This document shows positions 20,754-31,700 of a DNA stretch of 64,000 nt, piece after piece (position 1 is the first letter of the stretch; every line of letters begins with the position of its first letter). The notes beneath the pieces were generated by a model, which saw only the letters and a list, made by a program, of their open reading frames with translations, had not been told where the DNA came from and searched no databases. Position numbers and translations under genes: made by a program. The stretch comes from Fulvia fulva (taxonomy: Eukaryota > Ascomycota > Dothideomycetes > Mycosphaerellales > Mycosphaerellaceae): the NCBI RefSeq assembly GCF_020509005.1, contig NC_063013.1, forward strand, positions 806,001 to 870,000. Direction: 5' to 3'.

Positions 20754-23700
20754 TTAATAGCGAAGCTTGCCGACTAGGCCAAAAGTATATGCAGCGTCGC
20801 GTTCCTGTGGAGATGTTAGTCTATGTCCTGCTTGCGTGACTGATAGTCGTCAGACTTACCGATTTCATCTGTATCATATAAACAGTCGTCTTGGCCATGA
20901 CCACGCCGCCAACGGCGCCAACCTGATCAGTCTCTTCATAGACGCTGACCGCGATACCAGTGCGAGCAATGCGCTCGAACGCCGTCTCCCCCAGAGTGAC
21001 GTCAAGCAAGACCTCGCCTTTGCTCTTACCATAGACAAGGATGCGCTTTTCCAGCCCTGTCGTCTTTGGGTTGGCTGGAATCGAAGGGTCAGGTCGAGGC
21101 GGCAGCATGACAGCCAGGCGTGCAGAGCCAAGATCGCGCCACTTTCCTGCCGTCTCTCTCAAGTACAGTCGTACTTTGGCGTTCGTGATGCCGACCGGAG
21201 TACCAAGGCTTGGGTCAAGGGGAACGACTGGCGTGGCAGTGCCGGACGATAGAGACTCGCTTTGCGTGCTTCGTGTGCCTTCACGGGAGGTAATTGTGCT
21301 CTTGGCGATGTTGAAGATCCTGCTGCTTCCACTGAAGCGACGAAGAGCAGAGAAGGCACTGTTCATAGTACCGACAGAGGACTCAGTGGCAGCGATTGAC
21401 AAGGGCCGACTTCCATTCGAGCGGTAAGAGCTGCTCTTCTTTGATCCAAGATTCCACCATGATTTGCCTGTCGTGCGTAAGTTGTTCCTGCGATCCATAA
21501 CCTCGGACCAGTTGCTTTGGTTCTGCGGTCCTCTCGCATTCTGCAGGGCGATGTAGGTCGGATTGTCAATGCGAGCTCGATTGAGCAGTCCGTACAGCTT
21601 CTCGCACTCGTCTGGGCTTCTGGAACGGAACATGACGTTTGCGCCCGTCCTCAGTAGGGAGTTTGATGTGGGTGGCGAGCGTATGGAGATATCCACGGCA
21701 GTTCCTCGTCGAAGCGGCACCAGTGGAGTAAGCTCGAGCGCGACCAGCGGCTTTATCCCCCTCGAAGATGGAGTAGAGTTCTCGCCATCAGCCGACAGTG
21801 ATACTGAATTAGCTTGTGTCAGGTCGAATGCTTCGATAAGACCAGGTGTGATGAATATCTGACACTCCTCAGGATGCAGGCTGTCCCACGACCCGCTTTC
21901 TGCCCACGCGAAGATCGAGGCGACAGTTTTAACGGGCGCAGCGGCTGTCGGTGGAACAGCTCTGTAAGGAGCCTGTGAAGCAGATTCCGAAGGCGCCAGG
22001 CTTGTCGCAGGGAGCGTCGGCACAGAAGCGGGCGGAGGAGACGGTCGTTTATCCATGCCTCTGGTATTGTAGTCGTGGAAAGCCTTGAGGTCGCCAACAG
22101 TCGATACAGCCTCGTCCATTGTACCTTCTTCGTCGACCGTGGACTCTGAGGTTATAGAATAGTCGTCGTCATAATCAGAATAGTCACTGTCAGAGAGCGA
22201 GTCCGAAGCTGTAGATGGTTCGTATTCATGCTTGAGTGGTGACGACGGTCGACGATTCTTCTTTAAGAATGCCGGAGTGAAGGACATCGATTTCAACCCG
22301 AGCGACAATGGGCGATGTTTTGGTGGAGGTGGAGGCTTGTCTGGCTCAGCAGCTCGAGCAGGTCCAGACATAGACAGGCGTCGCTTCTGCAGTTTAGCCG
22401 GTGCTGACGAAGGCTCTGCGTCGCGCTCCGCTGCTGCTCTTTGTTGCGAGGGAAGACCATCTCTGTCCGAGGAAGGACTTTCCGGGCGAGGAGGGCGCGA
22501 CTCGCTCGCCTTGCGTAGCTTCGGTATTGATGGCATATCCATAGAAGGCACAGACGATGTTCTTCGGTGCATACTTGGGCGCTTGCTTGGCTTGCGGGCA
22601 AGATCAGGCTCATCGTCTATGTTTTCTTCATCAGAGTATCTATCACGACCGGAAGATGGTAGCCATACACTGTAGCCATCAGAGCCGGTAGTGGTGGAAG
22701 ACGTCATCCAGTCTGATTTTGATCTCGAATAGCTAGACACCGGGCGTTTGGCGGTCTGTTCGGGCGCATGTGGTCTGTCGTAATAATAAGCAGGTCGATC
22801 AGCATCATCCTTGCCATCGAGATGACCGTCTGCGGTTGAGACAGCGATAGTGCTATGGTATCTCTTTGCCTTGGCCCGTCGTAGTCGTGTAGGCGTATCA
22901 TCGTCCCACACACTGTTGACTTCGCTGCCATCCCAGATTCTGGACGCAGCTTTGGCTTGTTCTCCAATGGGCACCTCGATCTCGCGCGGAGAGGGGTCCC
23001 TGGACTTGTCAGGCGTTTCGGCTGACTCGTGAATTACAGGTTCCCTCTTTTCTGCTGTGGGAAGGCGAACTTCCTTGAACATATTATAACTCGACCGTCT
23101 AGTCAACCTTGGAGGCATTGGGGTTGAGCCAAGCATCTGCAGCCAGTCGGCGCCGGTTGCATCGTCTTCGGTGCGTAGCGAAAGGACTTCTCGCCACTGT
23201 CGTGCGTTGGACAAGAACCCGCGAACCATCACCACTAGCTCGCTGGGCTTGTCGCCTTGACGAGCGGAGACCAGAGAGTGCGGAATCGGTGGGAAGAGCA
23301 GCCACCTGCCAGAAGTTGACACCTCGCAGAAGAGAAGGTCTCCAGCCTTGCCGCGATCGGGTGCGTCGTCTCTGTAGATAATTTCGATCTTGCAGCCGAG
23401 CTGCTGACCACTTGAATGCACCAGGTCCATGTCGAAATAATCTCTTGCTCTGACTGATCTCGTTGGGTCTATGCTCACTCCAGTGATCGGTGCCAGACTG
23501 CGCGGGTCGCGAGCACGAGTGGGATCAATGCTGGCTGCTGCTTCATCCTCAAGTCGAGCTTGCTCCTCGTTCACTCGCGCCTTGGCATCCAGTATGAGCT
23601 TCTGGTATTTGGCGGTCATATCCTCGGCGCTGGCGGATGGTTGAAGTTGACTGATGCCAGCCAGAATCTTCGCCAAGTGTTTAATGCGTACCAAAGGCCG

Positions 23701-26142
23701 CTTCAACAGATGCGCGACGTCAACACGCTCCCCAGCAGCATCCACAAGATCGCCATTCTTGTCTCGTGGTAGACCATCGTCCCAGGCAGGAGCACCGTCT
23801 TTGTTGGAGTCTTGCTCCGCTGGCGCCAGGTTTACAACAATGTCCTTGAACCCCATGCGCCATGCTTTGAGATAGTCAACATAGACTTTGGAAGCACCAT
23901 CTGCCCATGTCAGAAGTTCGGTGGGTTCATGCATGGGTATCCATTTGTGTGTGTTCTTGAGTCGTTCAAGCGCAACGCCCATATTGACGATAGGCGTGGT
24001 ATCGTTCGCAGGACGACTGAAGACGCGAGAGCGTGGCGCAGGTTCGTTACTGGAAAGTGCATGCTGGAGCAATACCGGTATGACCCCGTCAACTAGCGTT
24101 CGCAGCTCCCGTTGGTACTTCAGTTCGTCGGCAGACAGTTCGTTCATAAGATCTGCAACGGTAGCAGAGTTGCCTGTGGGTCTGACTCTCCGGCTCGCAC
24201 GGACACTTCTGGCAGACTTGATAGGATGAGAGTCGTCTCTAGACATGGACAGTACCGACATGAGATCGTCATGCTTCGTCGCCCTGCGCTTGAGACCTGA
24301 GCCCTTTCTCATAGGACTATCACCATCACTAGCCCGTGACAGTGTGCTTCCGTCTGCAATAGACGTTGCGTCATCAGAATACGCGTGACGGTGACGTTTC
24401 GATGGATCTCTTCGAGGAGGCGGGGCAGAATCAACAGACAAGATTGTGGACAACGGCCTGGCACCACTTGGGATGCGAAAGCGATCGTTGTGGGTTGCTG
24501 TAGATGTGGTCCTCGATGTACTCGCTGAAGCTGCAGGAAGTGCTCCGCTCATGACAGCATCGTCCTTGGTCGGGGTGAACTCACGGCTGCGCTGGCCTTT
24601 GACTGGCGAGAGTGATTTCCGTCGAGCGCCACGTCTCTTCAAGGTAGGCGTGCTAGAGGGTGAGATGAAGTCGTCCTCCGTGGCTTGAGAGTGTTTGCCG
24701 CTCGTATCGCGCGACGCTGCCTCTTGACGAGCGAGTCGTCTCCGCTCGCTACTCTTGCGAGCCTCCTCCTTGGCAGAGTCTTCTGGCTCGGATGATAAGC
24801 GTCGTCGTGATTTCTTCTTCGAGATCTCTAGAGGCTCTGGGGTGAGTGAAGATTGCCTCGACTCCGTGAACGGATCTGGCATATTGTTTAGCCAGCCTTC
24901 GATACGATTGCCATGAACCTTCGGTGCTACCACCGCAGCCACTGGAGGTGCGGCCTTCTTGAGCGGTTCCGTGATCCTCCTGGCATATGCTTCGGCTGTG
25001 GTCGAAGGCTTTCGTCTTGGTGCATCACGGTCAGTCGGACTGTCTGTGTAGCGCTTGCTGGCACTCGTGATCCTTTGGCCATCCGCATCGCGAGCCGATT
25101 GATGGGCTGATTTGGGTCTTGGTGCATCTTCGCCACTCTTGCTCTTTCGTAGACGTGGCTCAGAGACTGGTCTGTTCATCTTGTTCGGTGGCGAAGAGCT
25201 CGGCGTTGTGATGTCCGTGGCAGTACTTGGCTTGTCGACTGATGACGGTGCTGTGAAGCTGCTTTCGGAGGTGTCGATGGGCCGTGACCTCCTCCGTCGC
25301 TTGATGTAGACTTTCGTGCCAGATGTCTCATAGTCTGGTGTTGCACCACGACCATCTCGCGACCTCGACCTGGACCTCGATTGCGACTGCCTCAACGGCC
25401 GCCTGAGCACAGGCTCCGGTTCCGGTTCTGACTCGGCAAAGTCCTGATGTGATGGCGGAACTCGCAGACCAACGTTGACATGACTCTTTCGGATAATGAT
25501 CGGTTTGGGTGTCAAATCTTCCTCATCATCCTCCTCCTCAGCAGACTCTTCTTTCTTCGGGGCCTTGTCGCGACGCCAGTGTCCGTCACTAACGACACGC
25601 TTCTTCGGCGTGCCCACATGCTTGACCTCTGCTGGCGCTTCTGGAACCTGCGGCTTGCTTTTCCGCCGCACCCATGCACCTCGATTGACGTCCACATCTC
25701 GGCCTGCCTTTTTGGTTCCTGTCGTCTTCGGCGTGCCCTTGCCCGGCGTAGCTGGAGTCTTCGGAGTGGTTGTTCTCACTTCCTTGGTGTCTACCGCCAC
25801 TGCTTCTGCGCCTGCAACAGTGGATTCTGTCTCCACCACGATCTGGACGACATCATCCTTGGGCTGACTCTTCCTGGATGATTTCGGAGGATCCGGCTCA
25901 CGCTCCTCAATCACAACGACCTCATTCTGCTGCTGAAGAATGCCTCCACCAGCCTGGTTCCATCCTTGAATCTTGTCCTTGAAGTCCTGCGACCTCTTCT
26001 TTGCTAGCTTCGCTCCAAGATCGACCTGTTTGTCGGGCGTCTTCTTCGACTTTGGTGGGGGCATGAGTTCTGGCGAGCTGAGAAGCAGGTCAGATACTGA
26101 TTCGACGGCATTTTGCGCGCCGGGCGACGTGACGTCGAACAT
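20754..26142 (-). CDS. Large DH-like/PH-like domain protein (putative RhoGEF-related scaffold)
   Basis: 1777 residues. One large exon (20860-26142) plus a 17-codon terminal exon (20754-20804) follow a 55-bp intron; the splice restores the ending MKSERDAAYTFGLVGKLRY. Residues 1-650 are disordered, rich in Ser, Arg, Pro and Lys with many phospho-site-like patches. Around 660-880 a helical segment (VADLMNELSADELKYQREL, LRTLVDGVIPVLL) resembles a Dbl-homology domain. Around 900-1010 a PH-like beta-rich segment follows (GDLLFCEVSTSGRWLLFPP). Residues 1650-1777 look like a second PH/EVH1-like domain (VRLYLRETAGKWRDLG). Fungal orthologues are sometimes labelled SRm160/300 coactivator, probably only because of the Ser/Arg bias. 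GTPase regulation is an inference. Confidence 0.72.
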
Positions 26143-27193
26143 GGCATGTTGTGAGTAGCGGCAAGGACAGAAGCCTTCACATGCTGAGGTGGTGGATCTT
26201 TGGGCGCATTACGTGGGTAGGAGAGCTTATACGAACCTCTGCCGAGACTCTACCGTCTTGTCCTCAACGCTACGATGCAAATGTAGTCGTAATAACCCGG
26301 TTCTGCGTATGTTGTAGCCTAGTGCTATCGTGCAGCATATGCCGCTCCGAAGCCGCCAGCATTGCCTCGCAGGAATGCGCGGAATGGAATGTCGTCGTCG
26401 GCGACAGCTCTCAGCTGCGGTGGTGTTCGGTTGCTATGCGCTTCCGGATGGACATGGATCTGGTTCAGTCGATCGGTCCGCGGCGGTCGAGCTTCGAGAT
26501 GCACGAGGAAGTGGACAAGCTGGCGTCGCACAATCCGAAAGTCGGCTGCGTGTCGTGTCGCGCGTGTCGTCCGACGTCTCGAGTCCGCTGCACAGGAAGT
26601 GGTGGTGTTTGGTTACAGCTTGTCTCAGAGGGCAGACGCAGAACTACCAAACAATTGCTGCAGCCGGCGCGCAAGGGTAAACAAGATTCGCTGGCTGCGG
26701 AAGCTCGAGCGTTCGGCAGGCGGCAGGGATCGCCCCAGCTACCTAGAATCACATCTTCCAGCCCGGCAGCCCAACCTTCCAATGCATGTCATCATCGACA
26801 CAACAATCATCTCAGCGGATCAATCTTGTGCATGCCGGGATCAATCCTGTGCATGGCCGTCCACATATGCTGCCCCATCAGCTGGCTCTATACACGGTAC
26901 ACCCACGTGACTCCGGACGACCATGGGCTACATCTTCGCCGCAGACGAGCTGCAAGTCATCGGATGAGCTAGAGCGCCTCATGCATTGCCTACTGCAAGG
27001 ACCGGGCTGGCTGCGATAGGCTCTGCATCTCGGGCCCAGCTACAGTATCAACACCATCACACTCCATCAGCACGTCATCATGAGGCAGGCGTGCAGCCAT
27101 TCACGATGCGCAAAACTCTCCATCAGAGATGTTGTGGCTATACATGTGGCAGAATGAAGTAGCCACTTATCACGAATTCTGGTATCGCACGCC
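26143..27193. other. Intergenic region left of the transposon island, no gene supported
   Basis: Contains several overlapping open frames (up to 273 codons, plus strand) with Arg/Ser/Cys-rich random-looking translations and no domain. CA and TG are normal, so RIP has not spread here from the adjacent island. Confidence 0.5.
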
Positions 27194-27201
27194 ACGATCT
27201 G

Positions 27202-27251
27202 CACAGAGTCTATGGGCAGACCCCAATCTTGACTATAGGCAGACCCTATAC
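27202..27251 (+). repeat. Left terminal inverted repeat of the MULE
   Basis: Begins CACAGAGTCTATGGGCAGAC and matches 40214-40263 in reverse complement at 48 of 50 positions. It contains two copies of a GGCAGACCC motif 22 bp apart, a possible transposase-binding site. Confidence 0.9.
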
Positions 27252-28445
27252 ATAACGTATATAGACATAACCATATCGTATTACTAGTCTGTGTAATAAA
27301 CGCTTACTACTCGTTAATAACGAGTAGCTAGATCAAGAGCACTATACGTCGTACCGTAAGTATTCTACTAGTCTCGTTTACTATGTAAAATTAATTAAAC
27401 TAAATTAAATTAAATCTCCTAATTAAACCTATAATACCGGAGTATATAGGCTAGTCTTCTTGTTTAGAACGAAGACCTAGGTCTAAGCTAGCTAGCTAGT
27501 AATAGCCGTACTATTCTAAGTTAAGGTAGCGTAGGTAAGTACCTAATTCCGAGGAATATTTAGGGCTACCTTAACGCTATAGTATAGCGTTATACATACC
27601 TTACGACCTATCTTCTAGGTAATAGTTAGCCCTTTGTTCTTAACGAAAAGACTTAAAAACTTACTATAATCTTACTATATATCTAGCGTAGAACCTAAGT
27701 ATTATTTAGGTTACCGATAGCCTATAGCTCGACTATAGCGTACTCCTAAAGATAGCTATAAGGTAGCGTCTCTAATACGTCTTAACCGATAGGGATAGTA
27801 TTACTATTGGATATAGAGTTATTCCTAGTCTAGTAGCTCTCGTACTTAGGAACGCTACGGTTCTAACGCTATAGCTTAGCTCTAGAGGTATATTAGCTTT
27901 TTGTTCTAAACAAAGGGTAAGTTCTCGTTAGAAACGTACTTTAAGAAGTTTTTAGTACTAGGCTATATATTCTAGGGCTTCGTATTTAGGCCCTAGTAAT
28001 TAGCGTAGTTAGTCGTACGCTAACGACGAGCGCTAGAAAGGGATATCTACTATATATCGAGCCGGGCGATCTAGCGTAGCTATATCTATTAGCTTCTCGT
28101 TCTTAACGAAGGGTAGTTTATTATTTTAGGTAAACCTCTTATATACCGTAGTTTAGACCCGTATTCCTAAAGCCCGGCTAGTTCTATATACTAGATATTT
28201 CGTTTTAAACGAGGAACTTAAAGAAGAATAGCTCGTTTAAGGCGTAAGGTAGTAGTAGAAGCTAGTATTAGAGACTAGAGACTATTAAATCGGATTAGAT
28301 ATAGAGAAAGGAAAGAGAGTTATAATGGGAAGAGAAGAAGCTTTTAGATTTACTATAAACGGTAGGCCTATAACTAGAATAACTAGTAATACGTTAATAA
28401 TAAGGTAATAATAAGCCCGAATAACCCTATAAATAAGTAGAATAA
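27252..28445. other. Left arm of the MULE, RIP-degraded and unreadable
   Basis: About 1.2 kb with almost no CA/TG and dense TA. It presumably held the rest of the transposase, but no motif survives well enough for me to recognise in any frame. Confidence 0.5.
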
Positions 28446-28476
28446 TAGATAGATAGATATATAGATAGATAGATAG
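28446..28476. repeat. (GATA)n tract, 3' tail of the interrupted LINE
   Basis: GATA tetranucleotide array interrupted by one TATA. It continues as GATAGATAGAT at 34014, after the Copia insertion. The same tract borders the other LINE copies near 49058 and 51341, so it is the LINE's tail rather than a chance microsatellite. Confidence 0.8.
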
Positions 28477-28710
28477 TGTTAAACAGGTACGAGTTGCGCA
28501 GTAGTGGAAGACGGCGGATCACACAAAAGACGAAGAAGGACCCAATGGGATAGCGTGTATCTACATACAGTATCGCCGGTGTTGGTGTAGGTAGATGCTA
28601 GGTGTCCGGATGTTTGCCAGCCTATAGGCTGGCAAACCCTAGTCACGTGATCTAATCACATGACACACCCACACCTACATGCTTGTCCTGCGGCCTGTAT
28701 GTTCTCAACA
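28477..28710 (-). repeat. Copia 3' LTR
   Basis: 234 bp with TG/CA ends, identical to 33780-34013 except for one base. It contains an inverted repeat (TTTGCCAGCC TATA GGCTGGCAAA) near its middle, which could form a hairpin in the transcript. Confidence 0.95.
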
Positions 28711-28745
28711 CTCCCACTCAGGCCACATGGTCTCCTACAATCCCT

Positions 28746-31700
28746 TTACGCAAGCTGGAGCTGCCTTACAAAGTTTTGGAACTGCTGGCCATTGAGGGGC
28801 TTTGTTAACCCATCAGCAGCCATGTCCTTTGTATGGCAGTAGTCCACTGCAATCTTCTTCTGCCACCAGAGATGTCTGACATAGTTATATGCAACATCAA
28901 TATGCTTTGACCTTTCATGCACATGGGCATCTTTGACAAGTGTCAAAGCGGCTTGGTTGTCACCCATGAGCTTGACTGGCCTTAGCTCGTCAACAGTGCC
29001 CTTGCTTGCCCTTACACTCGGCTGGAAAGAGCTCTTTCCCACCAGTTCTGGGCACCCCATTTCCCTGAGGACAGCAGCAAGAAATTGTGACTGCTTTGCG
29101 GCTGCGTTCATAGCCATGAACTCAGCTTCCATTGTTGATGTTGCAACAGACTTCTGCTTCCTACTCATCCAGGACACAGGTGATCCACAAAGGAACCACA
29201 CGTATCCCAGAATTGAGACTCTATCCACTTTGTCCATAGCGTAGTCAGAGTCCGAGTATCCCTGGAGATTGCCCCCTCCCTTTCTATACATAAGACCTAG
29301 GTCTGGGTACGACCGCAGGTATCGGGAGAGCTTCTTCAAAGCCTTTATATGCTGCTGCGAGGGATCAGCAACAAATGAGCTAATTCTTCCAAGGGGGAAT
29401 GCTAAGTCTGGCCTTGTCATTGTCATTGGCCACATCCAGGTACCATTGTGGCTCTGGTAATCCTGTTTGTTGCACCTCTCATCCATAGGTGCCGTAGGCA
29501 CTAAATGCTCGTAGCTCTCTATAGGTGAGTGGGTTGGCGTAGCCTTCTCTCTAGCCATGTTCATCTTGGCTAAGTTAGCGTGGACATAGTGTCCTTGATC
29601 AAGCTTCAAAGTGCCTTGGGACCTGTCTCTTGTAATCCTCATTCCAAGGATCTTCGTAGGTTCACCAAGATCTTTAATCTTAAACACTTTTCCAAGCTCA
29701 GCCTTAAACCACTGAACATCTGATAGCTTCGGAGCTGCAATGGGTATGTCATCCACATGGGTAAGGACCATAAGGTCTCTATCCGTATGGATAAGTAGGC
29801 ATGGATCTACCTGGGACTGGGTAAATCCAATCTTCTCTAGCTTCGCAACACAGAGCTTGTTCCAGTCTCTAGCTGCTTGCTTAAGCCCATAAAGGCTTCG
29901 TAGGACCTTGAACACCATGTTTGGAGGTGCTTCAACTCCTGGGGGTGGGATCATATAGATGTCTTCAAGAAGGCTGCTTTGGGTAAAAGCATTATTCACA
30001 TCCACTAGGTGCATCTCGAGATCTCTCTCACATACTACTGCCATGAATACTCGGAGAGTATCATGTCTAACAGTAGGTGCAAAGGTCTCTTCGAAGTCAA
30101 CCCCATATTTCTGTGAAAACCCTCTTGCAACTAGTCTTGCCTTGAACTTCTCAATGGCTCCACTAATCATTCTTTTCACATCAAAGACCCACCTAGAAGT
30201 AATTAGATTCGCACCCTTTGGCGGTACAACTGCTTCCCAGGTGTTGTTGCTTGCTAAGGCAATAAGTTCGTTCTCGATTGCCTCTCTCCACATATGTCCC
30301 CATTCGGGGTCTCCTACGGCTGCCTTATAGGACTTTAGGATTGGCACTTCCTGCTGATAGGCTATGGCCTGCCTAACAGCAGCAAATGCATGTTCTTCCA
30401 CGTCGTTCAGAATCTCCTCTACCCAGCTCATTGTAGGGTCTAGATGGAACATCTGGGCGATAAGAGCCTTATGGTGTTTAGCCTCATGCTCTTCAGAGTT
30501 ATCATCTCCGTCCCCCCTTGACCTCTTGTTGCCTGCAACCTGAGGTGGCGCTGGGTGTTCGGATGGGTCGAACTGAACGACATCTTCTTTTTCTTTCATT
30601 GGAGTACCCTGATCTCCAAACTTCTGGTATTCCCCAATGTCCTTTGGGGGAGGGGGAAGTTGCACAAACAGCGGTTGCTGTGGTGTTGATGACTTGGGTA
30701 GGTTCTGTATAGATCCACCGTTATCGGCCTTCGACAGTGTTGAAACCGCCTCAATATTTTCTCCTGGCCTTCGTAACGGTGTCTCTGATAATCCCCTATC
30801 GGAAAATTTCGCCCCAAAGGGCTTCCTCCCAACAGGATTGCGCTGTGGCGCTCGACTCGGCTGGTTAGTGAAGGTGATACCAAGATCCATATCTCCCCCC
30901 TTCTCATTCTCAAACCAGTCGACGTGACTATGCGCTTTTATTGCTTTCATGTCGGGATCCCAGAACAGCCATTGTTTTGTGGTGTTTTCTGAGTAGCCCA
31001 CAAACACGGCTTCTTTTCCTCGGTTCATCAACTTGTCTCTCCTCAAGCCTTGAGGTTGGGCTCTTGGGTCTACATAGACCACAGCTTTGCATCCCCAGAC
31101 GCGGAAATGGTCGACTGACGGTACTTGGCCAGTAAAGGCTTCTTCTGGTGAAAGAGCAATACCATCAATGATCGGACCATTAGGCAGTCTGTTTCTGATC
31201 ACAGTCTGTGCTTGCAAAGCTTCTGGCCAGAACTCAACTGGCATGCCAGAGTCTTCAAGCATAGCCCGGACTGTGTTCTCAGAGGCTTGAATTGACCTTT
31301 CCACAGGTCCATTTTGAAGAGAGTTGTAGGCATCAGTTGTGTCCATCTGAGTGCCAAACTCCTTCTCCCACTCTTTTAGCAAGGCGAGAATTTCCTTTGC
31401 ACCATCACTGCGGATCGCAGACAGAAAGCACCTTGACTGCCGTTCTGCCTGGACCTTCCAATCCCGTAGGGCTGCAGGAGCGTCGCTCCTGGCCTTCAAA
31501 GGGATTACCCACTTCTTCCTAGAGAAGTTGTCTACAATCTCAAGCCAATATTTGTATCCTAGCCTAGAGACTGCGCCCTGAAAAGGCCCACAGATGTCAA
31601 TGGAGATGAGGGCCAGCCTCTCCCCTTTCCTCTCTGTGGCAGGTCCTTTGAACTTCCTCATGTTTGCAAGGGAGCAGACCTTGCAATTCTGGTGTTCAGA

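Noticed and set aside
26151..26972. 273-codon plus-strand open frame upstream of the 1777-residue gene
   Set aside because: Three overlapping frames are equally open. No motif, and Arg/Ser/Cys-heavy random composition.
28446..28476. Tandem GATA tract as a CRISPR-like or functional satellite array
   Set aside because: Simple tetranucleotide repeat with no spacers, explained as the LINE tail.
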